A stretch of DNA of 5,212 nt from an uncultured Thermomonas sp. (lineage in GTDB: Bacteria; Pseudomonadota; Gammaproteobacteria; Xanthomonadales; Xanthomonadaceae). The DNA is taken from positions 1 to 5,212 of the forward strand of contig CAMLJA010000159.1 of NCBI GenBank assembly GCA_946480065.1, given 5' to 3'. Numbering within the stretch: the first letter of the stretch is position 1; each line of letters begins with the position of its first letter. The notes under the pieces were generated by a model. It made no database searches, was not told the origin of the DNA, and saw nothing but the letters and a program-made list of their open reading frames with translations. This document shows positions 1-5,212 of the stretch, in pieces. A program made the position numbers and the translations under genes.

Positions 1-702
1 GGTGCCGCGGCCGCTGTCGGCGCGGACGATCCCCGCGATGGCCTTCAGGTTGACGATGGTGGCGCGGTGGATCTGCTTGAAGGTGTTCGGGTCCAGCCGC
101 GGCAGCAGCTCGCGCAGCGAACTGCGCAGCAGCGCCTCGCCGTCGGCGGTGACCACGGTGGTGTACTTGTGGTCGGCCTGGAAATAGACCACGTCGTCCA
201 CCAGCACCAGCCGGGTCTCGCGGCCGGCGCTGGCGGTCAGCCAGGTCAGCGGCTCCGGCGCGCCGGCCTGCCGCGGCAGCGTGCCCAGGCGGTCCAGCAG
301 CGCGCCCAGCGCGGCGGCGTCGGGCAGGTCCCCGCGCGCCTGCAGGCGGGCCACGGTGGCGGCCAGCCGCTCCGGCTTGACCGGCTTGAGCAGGTAGTCG
401 ATGGCGCCGCGCTCGAAGGCGTCGACGGCGTACTGGTCGTAGGCGGTGACGAACACGATGCGGGTGCGCGGGCTGGCCTCGGCGGCCACCGCGGCCACCT
501 CCAGCCCGGTCAGGCCGGGCATGCGGATGTCGAGGAAGGCGACGTCGGGCTGGTGCTCGGCCAGCGCCTCCACCGCGCTGGCGCCGTCCTCGCATTCGGC
601 CACCACCTGCAGGCCCGGCCAGGCCTGCCTGAGTTCGGCCACCAGCGAATGCCGCAGGATCGCCTCGTCCTCGGCCACGATGCAGGTGCGCGGCTCAGCC
701 AT
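1..702 (-). CDS. LytTR-family response regulator (3' end outside the window)
   Basis: Cytoplasmic response regulator of the AlgR/LytR type; 234 codons are visible and the frame is still open at the window edge. Family members are usually about 240-250 residues, so little is missing. The receiver domain spans about residues 5-120: acidic pocket E11-D12, phospho-acceptor D58 in FLDIRMPG, T86 in FVTAYD, and K106 in the YLLKPVKP motif. A linker rich in Ala and Leu (about 115-150) leads to a LytTR DNA-binding domain from about residue 150, recognisable by VVYFQADHKYTTV (172-184) and FKQIHRATIVNL (208-219). The ATG at 702-700 overlaps the last 8 bases of the upstream kinase gene, which indicates translational coupling and makes that kinase the cognate partner. 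LytTR regulators bind direct-repeat operators; a candidate lies upstream of the kinase. The family call is secure; the regulated genes are not known from sequence. Confidence 0.93.
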   Translation of the reverse strand, partial: MAEPRTCIVAEDEAILRHSLVAELRQAWPGLQVVAECEDGASAVEALAEHQPDVAFLDIRMPGLTGLEVAAVAAEASPRTRIVFVTAYDQYAVDAFERGAIDYLLKPVKPERLAATVARLQARGDLPDAAALGALLDRLGTLPRQAGAPEPLTWLTASAGRETRLVLVDDVVYFQADHKYTTVVTADGEALLRSSLRELLPRLDPNTFKQIHRATIVNLKAIAGIVRADSGRGT

Positions 703-1963
703 GGACCACGCTCCTGGCCGGGGCGGCCGCGGGGACGGTGATGGTGGCCGCCACGCCGGCGGGGAAGTTGGCCACCACGCCGAGGTTGGCCTCGCCGCCG
801 TAGCGCAGCCGCAGCCGCTCGCGCACGTTCTTCAGGCCGATGCCGGTGCCGCTGGTCTTGGTGTTGAAGCCCTCGCCGTCGTCGGCCACGGTCACCGCCA
901 CGCCGGCGTCGTCACGGCGCGCGCGGATCCAGACCGTGCCGCCGCCGGTGCGCGGCTCCAGCCCGTGCTTGATCGCGTTCTCCACCAGCGTCTGCAGCAT
1001 CATCGCCGGCAGCGGGGTGCCGCGCAGCGCCTCGGGCACGTCCACCTGCACGGCCAGGCGGTCGCCCATGCGGATCTTCAGGATCTCCAGGTAGGCCAGC
1101 GCGCGCTCCAGTTCGGCGCCGAGGGTGGACATCTCGTCCCCGGCGTTGGGCAGCGAGCGGCGCAGGTACTGGATCAGGTGGCCCAGCATGGCCTCGGCGC
1201 GCTCCGGGTCGCTGCGGGTCAGCAGCTGGGCGCTGGCCAGGGTGTTGTAGAGGAAGTGCGGCTCGACCTGGGCGTGCAGCAGGTGCAGCCGGGCCTCGGT
1301 GAGTTCCTTCTGGGTGGCGGCGTGCGCCGCGCTGGCGCGCTCGCCGCGGCGCAGCTCGCCCACCCGGCGGGTGATCGCGCGCACGATGGCCTCGGCGTTC
1401 TCGTAGTTGGTGCCGTCGTCGACCAGGAACCAGTCGCTCCACGCCGGGTTCTCCGGCTCGCAGATCAGGGTCACGCGGCCGCTCTCGCCGCCGGGCGTCA
1501 CCGTGGCCAGCAGCTGGTTGCGCGGCAGCCCGAACCACAGCAGCGGGTTCCAGCGCCGCAGCGGATGCTCGCCGTAGGTGCGCGGGCGCGCCACCTTGGC
1601 CTTCACCTGCAGGCTGTCGCGCGCGCTCTGCACCTGTTCGATGCCGGGCAGCTCGCGGATCGCCGCGTCCAGCAGGTCGAATGCCTCGCCCGGCTCCAGC
1701 GGGATCTCGACCAGCCGCTTCTGGCGGTTGCCGAGCGCGTCGGCGTCGGTCCGCCCGGCGATCAGGCGCACCCGGTGCAGGTGCGAGAACGCCCCGGTCA
1801 CCACCAGCGCCATCGTCGCCATGCCCGCCAGCACCATCGGGAATTCCCACTGCCCGAGCAGCGGGATGCCCGAATACAGCCCGGCCACCAGCAGCACCGC
1901 CAGGCCCCAGGCCGCGGCGATCCGCAGGACGAAGAACAGCTGCTTGAACAGGGACTTGAACAT
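695..1963 (-). CDS. LytS-type sensor histidine kinase (His_kinase + HATPase_c)
   Basis: Inner-membrane sensor kinase of 422 residues, expected to phosphorylate the overlapping LytTR regulator. Two hydrophobic segments (about 11-36 and 42-59) form a short hairpin with almost no periplasmic loop. Residues about 60-200 are a soluble region I cannot assign to a known sensor domain. A probable helix (about 205-230) leads into the His_kinase core with phospho-acceptor H236 in QVEPHFLYN. The ATPase domain shows the N box LVENAIKHG (326-334, N329), DDGEGF (361-366) and the glycine lid GTGIGLKNV (372-380). The frame stays open far upstream, into the antisense of the neighbouring gene. I chose the ATG at 1963 because the protein then begins directly before the first membrane segment; upstream residues are Arg/Pro-rich and look like antisense translation. 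There is no clear Shine-Dalgarno sequence before this ATG, so the start is somewhat uncertain. The signal sensed cannot be read from sequence. Confidence 0.92.
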   Translation of the reverse strand: MFKSLFKQLFFVLRIAAAWGLAVLLVAGLYSGIPLLGQWEFPMVLAGMATMALVVTGAFSHLHRVRLIAGRTDADALGNRQKRLVEIPLEPGEAFDLLDAAIRELPGIEQVQSARDSLQVKAKVARPRTYGEHPLRRWNPLLWFGLPRNQLLATVTPGGESGRVTLICEPENPAWSDWFLVDDGTNYENAEAIVRAITRRVGELRRGERASAAHAATQKELTEARLHLLHAQVEPHFLYNTLASAQLLTRSDPERAEAMLGHLIQYLRRSLPNAGDEMSTLGAELERALAYLEILKIRMGDRLAVQVDVPEALRGTPLPAMMLQTLVENAIKHGLEPRTGGGTVWIRARRDDAGVAVTVADDGEGFNTKTSGTGIGLKNVRERLRLRYGGEANLGVVANFPAGVAATITVPAAAPARSVVHG

Positions 1964-1990
1964 GGGCGGGCCGGGGCGGAAGTTGCGGCG

Positions 1991-2018
1991 AGGATAGCGA
2001 GCCGCGCGGCGGCGGGAA
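1991..2018 (-). promoter_or_regulatory. possible promoter for the kinase-regulator operon
   Basis: On the minus strand, TATCCT (1996-1991) resembles a -10 box. TTCCCG (2018-2013), 16 bases further upstream, is a poor match to a -35 box. Transcription would start near 1984, about 20 bases before the kinase ATG. This is the most AT-rich spot upstream of the kinase, but a chance match is quite possible in this GC-rich setting. Confidence 0.2.
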
Positions 2019-2027
2019 CCCGGCGCG

Positions 2028-2058
2028 CGACGAACCGCGCCGGCGGCCGACGAATCGC
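2028..2058. promoter_or_regulatory. direct repeat, candidate LytTR operator
   Basis: CGACGAACCGC (2028-2038) is repeated as CGACGAATCGC (2048-2058), 10 of 11 bases identical, with a 20-base period. Extended to 18 bases each (2028-2045 and 2048-2065) the copies agree at 15 positions. On the minus strand the cores read GCGGTTCGT and GCGATTCGT, which match the general LytTR half-site consensus as I recall it at 7 and 6 of 9 positions. LytTR dimers bind two direct half-sites about two helical turns apart, close to the arrangement here. The repeat sits between the divergent kinase and GGDEF genes. Binding by the adjacent regulator is inference. Confidence 0.35.
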
Positions 2059-2096
2059 CGCGGCGCGGGCGTAGACTCGGCGGCACGGGGGAACCC

Positions 2097-3221
2097 ATGT
2101 CCCAGCAGGCGGCGGACAACCCGGCCGTGGCGCTCCCGGAGCCTGCCTGGGACGGGCAGGACGCGCCGGCGCGCCGGGCCACCCTCACCCGGATCCTGGT
2201 GCGCATCTCGCGCGAGGCCCTGCAGGGCGCCAGCCTGGACTCGCTGCTGCAGGGCGTGTGCGCCTGCCTGGTGGCGGAACTGCCGCTGGCGATCGCCAGC
2301 ATCATCCTGCTGGACGAGGCCGGCACCCGCTTCGTCCAGGAGGTCTATGCCGGGGAATGGACCCAGTCCCCGCTGGCCGCCACCGGCGACTGGCCGGTCG
2401 GCCGCGGGGCCGCCGGCCGCTGCGCGCGGCTGGGCACGCCGCAGCTGATCGCCGACGTCGACGCCGACCCGGACTACTTCGCCGGCAACGACCACGTGCG
2501 CAGCGAGTACCTGGTGCCGATCCGGCATGGGGCGCGCCTGCACGGCGTGCTCAACATCGAAAGCGGCCGCACCGACTTCTTCGACGCCGAGGCCTGCGCG
2601 GTGTTCGACGCGGTGGCCGACCTGGTCGCCGGCGCGATCCACTTCGCGCGGCTGGCCGACGAGCTGCGCGAGGCCAACCGCCGGCTGGAGCAACTCTCGA
2701 TGCAGGACGGCCTGACCGGGATCGCCAACCGCCGCCGCTTCGACCAGCAACTGGCGCTGGCGTGGCGGCGCATGGCCGAGGCGGGCGCGCCGCTGGCGCT
2801 GCTGATGGTCGACGCCGACGCGTTCAAGCCGCTCAACGACGCCAGCGGCCACCTGCACGGGGACGAATGCCTGCGCGAGCTGGCCCGCGCCTGCGAACGG
2901 ATGACCGCGCCCGGAACCGAGGTGGTGGCGCGCTTCGGCGGCGAGGAGCTGGTGCTGCTGGTGGCCGACTGCGACCTGCCGGCCGCCACCGCCCTGGCCG
3001 AGCGCCTGCGCGCCGAGGTGGAGGCCCTGGCGATCCCGCACCCGGCCTCGCCGGTGGCCCCGCACGTCACTGTGAGCATCGGGGTGGCGGTGGCCCGGCC
3101 CGGCCCTGGCCTGCTGCCCGAGCAGCTGATCGCCGCCGCCGACGGGGCCATGTACACGGCCAAGCTGCGCGGCCGCAACCGGGTCTGCGCGGCCGCGCCG
3201 CTGCCGCCCGGCGCGGCATGA
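2097..3221 (+). CDS. GAF-GGDEF protein, probable diguanylate cyclase
   Basis: A 374-residue cytoplasmic protein with no signal peptide or membrane segment. An N-terminal GAF domain (about residues 30-185) ends in a helix and short linker (about 183-202) that leads to a GGDEF domain (about 203-365). Conserved cyclase features: DGLTGIANRRRF (204-215), metal and substrate region VDADAFKPLND (238-248), the active-site signature RFGGEEL (279-285, a GGEEF variant with Leu at the last position), VSIGVA (326-331), and ADGAMYTAKLRGRNRV (348-363). The active-site acidic residues are kept, so it probably condenses two GTP into cyclic di-GMP. The inhibitory RxxD site expected just before the signature reads PGTE (272-275), so product feedback at that site is unlikely. 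The ATG at 2097 follows a weak purine run (about 2087-2093). The gene is divergent from the kinase and may share its control region. The GAF ligand is unknown. Confidence 0.93.
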   Translation: MSQQAADNPAVALPEPAWDGQDAPARRATLTRILVRISREALQGASLDSLLQGVCACLVAELPLAIASIILLDEAGTRFVQEVYAGEWTQSPLAATGDWPVGRGAAGRCARLGTPQLIADVDADPDYFAGNDHVRSEYLVPIRHGARLHGVLNIESGRTDFFDAEACAVFDAVADLVAGAIHFARLADELREANRRLEQLSMQDGLTGIANRRRFDQQLALAWRRMAEAGAPLALLMVDADAFKPLNDASGHLHGDECLRELARACERMTAPGTEVVARFGGEELVLLVADCDLPAATALAERLRAEVEALAIPHPASPVAPHVTVSIGVAVARPGPGLLPEQLIAAADGAMYTAKLRGRNRVCAAAPLPPGAA

Positions 3222-3274
3222 CCTCCGGCCCGCGCGCGGTGGCGCGGTTGCCGCATGATGCGCGCAAATCCGTC

Positions 3275-3280
3275 GGGAGA
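3275..3280 (+). promoter_or_regulatory. Shine-Dalgarno site of the methyltransferase-like gene
   Basis: GGGAGA lies 6 bases before the ATG at 3287. It favours that start over the in-frame ATG at 3218, which overlaps the stop codon of the GGDEF gene. Confidence 0.6.
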
Positions 3281-3286
3281 CCGGTC

Positions 3287-4042
3287 ATGCGCCGCCTGCT
3301 ACTCTGCCTCGCCCTTGCGTCCCTGGCCGGCTGCGCCGGCGTCAGCGTCAGCCCGTCGCCCGCCGTCGCCCGCGTGCTGGCGGATCCCGCCCGCAGCCCC
3401 GCCGACCGCGAGCGCGACCTCCGCGACAAGCCGGCCGAGGTTCTGGCCCTGGCCAGGTTCAAGCGCGGCGACACCGTGGCCGACCTGCTGGCCGGCGGCG
3501 GCTACTACAGCGAGATCCTGTCCGGCATCGTCGGCCCTTCCGGCAAGGTGCTGCTGGTCAACAACACCGGCTACGAGGCGTTCGGCAAGAAGGGACTGGC
3601 GGAGCGCCTTGCAGGCAACCGCCTGCCCAACGTCACTCACCTCGTCGGCCCCAGCGACGCGCTGGGCATGGGCGCGAACGTGCTGGACGGCGCGGTCATC
3701 GTGATGTCCTACCACGACCTGTACTGGGTGGACGAAAAGGAAGGCTGGCCGAAGGTCGACGCCGGCCGCTTCCTCGACCAGGTGGTGCGCGCGCTCAAGC
3801 CCGGCGGCGTGCTGCTGGTGGTCGACCACAGCGCGAAGTCCGGCACCGGCAGCGCGGATGCCCAGGCGCTGCACCGCATCGACGAGCAGTTCGCCATCGC
3901 CGACTTCCGCAGTCACGGGCTGGAGTGGGAAGCGGCGATCCCGGTGCTGCGCAACCCCGACGACGACCGCGGCAGGAACGTGTTCGACCCGGCGATCCGC
4001 GGCAGGACCGACCGCTTCGTGCACCTCTACCGCAAGCCCTGA
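3287..4042 (+). CDS. methyltransferase-like lipoprotein (resembles COG4798)
   Basis: A 251-residue protein. The N-terminus is a lipoprotein signal peptide: Arg2-Arg3, a hydrophobic stretch, and lipobox LAGC with lipidated Cys16. Ala at +2 argues for release to the outer membrane rather than inner-membrane retention. After a short linker comes a Rossmann-like class I methyltransferase fold: motif I VADLLAGGGYYSEIL (64-78), the second strand GKVLLVNN (86-93), SYHDLYW (141-147), LKPGGVLLVVDHSA (170-183), HRIDE (196-200) and a C-terminal TDRFVHLYRKP typical of this predicted-methyltransferase family. Where SAM enzymes usually have an acidic residue at the end of strand 2, this protein has Asn92-Asn93. 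The substrate is unknown, and SAM supply in the periplasm is not obvious, so catalysis is uncertain. It starts 65 bases after the GGDEF stop on the same strand and may be cotranscribed. An alternative in-frame ATG at 3218 would add 23 residues before the signal peptide. Confidence 0.85.
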   Translation: MRRLLLCLALASLAGCAGVSVSPSPAVARVLADPARSPADRERDLRDKPAEVLALARFKRGDTVADLLAGGGYYSEILSGIVGPSGKVLLVNNTGYEAFGKKGLAERLAGNRLPNVTHLVGPSDALGMGANVLDGAVIVMSYHDLYWVDEKEGWPKVDAGRFLDQVVRALKPGGVLLVVDHSAKSGTGSADAQALHRIDEQFAIADFRSHGLEWEAAIPVLRNPDDDRGRNVFDPAIRGRTDRFVHLYRKP

Positions 4043-4049
4043 GGCTCAG
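4039..4049. repeat. 11-base palindrome over two convergent stop codons
   Basis: CTGAG-G-CTCAG is a perfect inverted repeat about position 4044. It contains the TGA of the methyltransferase-like gene (4040-4042) and, on the other strand, the TGA of the ligase gene (4048-4046). The one-base centre is too short for a hairpin loop and no T-run follows, so it is not called a terminator. Confidence 0.5.
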
Positions 4050-4906
4050 CGCCGTGCCGCCGGCGCGTCCGCGCGCACCCGCAGGTAGCGGGCGAAGCGC
4101 GGCGTGCCCTTGGCGGTCAGGCCGTTGTAGCGGTAGGTCACCAGCGTCCCGGGGCGCGGCGGGTGCCGGCGGTCGGCGTCGGACAGGCCGCTGCCCAGCG
4201 CGAAGCGGCGGCCGCGGGCGTCTTCCACCACCAGCGCGCCCACCAGCCCGGCGTACTTGCCTTGCCCGGGGCGGTAGCCGACCACGCGCGCTTCGGCATC
4301 GGCTACCGGCTTGTACTTCAGCAGGCCGTCGCTGCGCCCGCCGACGTAGCGGGCGTCCGCGCGATGCAGCACCAGGCCTTCGCCGCCGCCGGCCACCACC
4401 GCGCGCAGCCACGCGTCCACCGCGGCGCGGGTGTCCAGCCGGCGCTGGGCGATGGCGCGCAGGTGCGCGGCGTCGGCCGCCGCCACCAGCGCCCGCAGCC
4501 GCGCCGCGCGCTGCCCGAAGGCACCGGCATCGGCGGGCAGGTCGAAGGCCATGAAGCGCGCCGGCCGCCAGGCGGCGGGGTCCGGGCGCAGCGCCCGCAC
4601 CAGGTTGCTGGCCTGCTGGAAGCGGCCGCGGCCGAGCCAGAGTTCGCCGTCCATCGGCACGGCCGGCCAGCCGGCGGTGAACCACGCCGGCGCGTCGATC
4701 GGATCGCCGTTGCGGGTCAGCAGCCGGCGGCCGTCCCAGCGGGCGCGGACGCCGTCGAGCTTTTCGCTGACCAGGTAGCGGGCCACGTCGACCTGCCCGT
4801 GCAGGGCGGTGGCCAGCATCGGCGCCGGGGTGGCGGCCCAGCCGGGCGCGGGCGCCAGGCAGGCGGCCGGCAGCAGCAGGGCGAGCAGGGCGGTGCGCAG
4901 GTCCAT
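4046..4906 (-). CDS. ligE: periplasmic ATP-dependent DNA ligase, Lig E type
   Basis: A 286-residue minimal ATP-dependent DNA ligase that seals nicks by adenylating a lysine, then the 5' phosphate, then joining the ends. A signal peptide (about 1-24; hydrophobic core LLALLLPAACLA, likely cleavage after GWA) predicts periplasmic location, as known for Lig E. The adenylation domain follows: motif I SEKLDGVRARWDG (47-59) with catalytic Lys49, LLTRNG (62-67), motif III MDGELW (85-90), RFMAFDLP (117-124), motif IV GGGEGLVLHR (173-182) with E176, and motif V LLKYKP (195-200) with K197 and K199. An OB-fold domain fills residues about 203-280, ending in NGLTAKGTPRFARYLRVR. There are no extra DNA-binding domains, as expected for Lig E, and all key residues are present. 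The ATG at 4906 has GGAG 6 bases upstream. Its physiological role, perhaps handling extracellular or incoming DNA, is not settled by sequence. Its stop is 3 bases from that of the convergent neighbour. Confidence 0.93.
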   Translation of the reverse strand: MDLRTALLALLLPAACLAPAPGWAATPAPMLATALHGQVDVARYLVSEKLDGVRARWDGRRLLTRNGDPIDAPAWFTAGWPAVPMDGELWLGRGRFQQASNLVRALRPDPAAWRPARFMAFDLPADAGAFGQRAARLRALVAAADAAHLRAIAQRRLDTRAAVDAWLRAVVAGGGEGLVLHRADARYVGGRSDGLLKYKPVADAEARVVGYRPGQGKYAGLVGALVVEDARGRRFALGSGLSDADRRHPPRPGTLVTYRYNGLTAKGTPRFARYLRVRADAPAARR

Positions 4907-4912
4907 GGCGGG

Positions 4913-4916
4913 CTCC
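4913..4916 (-). promoter_or_regulatory. Shine-Dalgarno site of ligE
   Basis: On the minus strand GGAG stands 6 bases before the ATG at 4906. This supports the start that includes the signal peptide. Confidence 0.6.
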
Positions 4917-4954
4917 GAGGGGACGGAGCGCCAGCCTCGCGCGTGGCCGGCCCC

Positions 4955-4969
4955 GCGCCCATCGGGCGC
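4955..4969. repeat. short GC-rich hairpin between the YCII gene and ligE
   Basis: GCGCCC (4955-4960) and GGGCGC (4964-4969) can pair as a 6-base stem with a 3-base loop. It lies downstream of the YCII-domain gene on the minus strand. No T-run follows on either strand, so it could weaken readthrough at most. It may equally be a chance product of the high GC content. Confidence 0.3.
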
Positions 4970-4976
4970 AGCCGCG

Positions 4977-4988
4977 CCGACGCGTCGG
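4977..4988. repeat. 12-base perfect palindrome upstream of ligE
   Basis: CCGACGCGTCGG is a perfect inverted repeat centred between 4982 and 4983, in the 93-base gap between the YCII stop codon and the ligE start, about 70 bases before the ligase ATG. It has the form of a dimer-binding operator half of unknown identity. The gap shows no convincing -10/-35 pair. Function is not established. Confidence 0.3.
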
Positions 4989-4999
4989 AGTATTCCGGC

Positions 5000-5212
5000 T
5001 CAGCCGGCGCCGACGCGGCTCCGCACCGCCTGCATGTCGCGCACCGGGCGCACCTCGATGCTGCCGAAGCGCGCCCACGGGAACTCCCGGGCGATGGCCA
5101 TCGCCGCGTCCATCGAGTCGGCCTCGATCAGGTTGAAGCCGGCCAGGAATTCGCGCGTTTCGGCGAACGGGCCGTCGGTCACCCGCGCCAGCCCGTCGCG
5201 CACGCGCAGGGT
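5000..5212 (-). CDS. YCII/DGPF-domain protein, C-terminal 70 residues (5' end outside the window)
   Basis: The frame is open to the window edge, and 70 residues plus the stop codon at 5002-5000 are visible. The segment VTDGPFAETREFLAGFNLIEA is split here as VTDGPFAE and TREFLAGFNLIEA; with the following MDAAMAIAREFP and the terminal stretch GSIEVRPVRDM it is the hallmark of the YCII-related (DGPF) family. These are small dimeric alpha-beta proteins of about 110-150 residues, so about half is missing. No enzymatic role is established for this DGPF subgroup. Family members often sit beside ECF-type sigma factor genes; the gene downstream here is ligE instead, so any sigma partner would have to be upstream, beyond the window. 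The GTG at 5203 is probably an internal Val codon and not the start, because the family fold requires the residues before it. Confidence 0.85.
   Translation of the reverse strand, partial: TLRVRDGLARVTDGPFAETREFLAGFNLIEADSMDAAMAIAREFPWARFGSIEVRPVRDMQAVRSRVGAG

Noticed and set aside
446..2074. Long plus-strand open frames (67-741 and 446-2074) opposite the two-component genes
   Set aside because: They are antisense to well-supported kinase and regulator genes with intact motifs. The Gln/Ala/Arg/His-rich translation shows no domain.
2014..2096. Exact 8-base repeat GGGAACCC at 2014-2021 and 2089-2096
   Set aside because: It is too short and GC-rich to separate from chance. The second copy coincides with the weak ribosome-site region of the GGDEF gene.
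1964..2326. N-terminal extension of the kinase to a start at 2326
   Set aside because: The extra 121 residues are Arg/Ser/Ala-rich, run antisense to the GGDEF gene's start, and would bury the first membrane segment. The ATG at 1963 gives a normal LytS-type N-terminus.
912..3065. Very long minus-strand open frame (717 codons) spanning the kinase and the GGDEF gene
   Set aside because: It runs in another frame of the kinase gene and antisense to the GGDEF gene. Its translation is low-complexity Arg/Gly/Ala/Pro, the usual by-product of high GC.
2258..3286. Upstream extension of the methyltransferase frame into the GGDEF gene
   Set aside because: This portion is a shifted-frame reading of the GGDEF gene. 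The real gene begins at 3287, or at 3218 at the earliest.
4955..4969. Rho-independent terminator for the YCII gene
   Set aside because: The stem is only 6 bases and no T-run follows on the minus strand, so it is listed only as a short hairpin.
3795..5078. Minus-strand open frame of 427 codons over the ligase region
   Set aside because: It is out of frame with the motif-complete ligase, and its composition is Arg/Pro/Gly-rich without recognisable motifs.

Overview
The window is very GC-rich. It carries five tightly packed protein-coding genes plus the C-terminal end of a sixth, with no RNA genes, insertion sequences or CRISPR arrays visible. Base composition, the set of gene families and the style of the proteins suggest a high-GC gammaproteobacterium, most likely of the Xanthomonadaceae/Lysobacteraceae (Lysobacter, Luteimonas, Xanthomonas or a relative). 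That placement is inference from overall character; there is no marker gene to prove it.

Left part (1-1963, minus strand): a two-component system. A LytS-type membrane histidine kinase (695-1963) is followed, with an 8-base overlap, by a LytTR-type response regulator (1-702) whose last residues lie beyond the window edge. The kinase should phosphorylate Asp58 of the regulator, which then binds DNA through its LytTR domain.

Centre (1964-3221): a 133-base divergent intergenic region separates the kinase from a GAF-GGDEF protein on the plus strand, a probable diguanylate cyclase making cyclic di-GMP. The intergenic region holds an imperfect direct repeat with a 20-base period that resembles the binding layout of LytTR regulators, so the two-component system may control itself, the cyclase, or both.

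Right part (3222-5212): a lipoprotein-anchored, methyltransferase-like protein (plus strand, 3287-4042) meets, tail to tail with 3 bases between the stop codons, a small periplasmic ATP-dependent DNA ligase of the Lig E type (minus strand, 4046-4906). Both carry export signals although their usual cofactors, S-adenosylmethionine and ATP, are cytosolic. The window ends in the 3' part of a YCII/DGPF-domain gene (minus strand, 5000-5212).

Nothing here amounts to a clearly new multi-gene system. The points most worth a second look are the exported pair, the unassigned cytoplasmic domain of the kinase, and the putative LytTR operator next to a cyclic-di-GMP gene.
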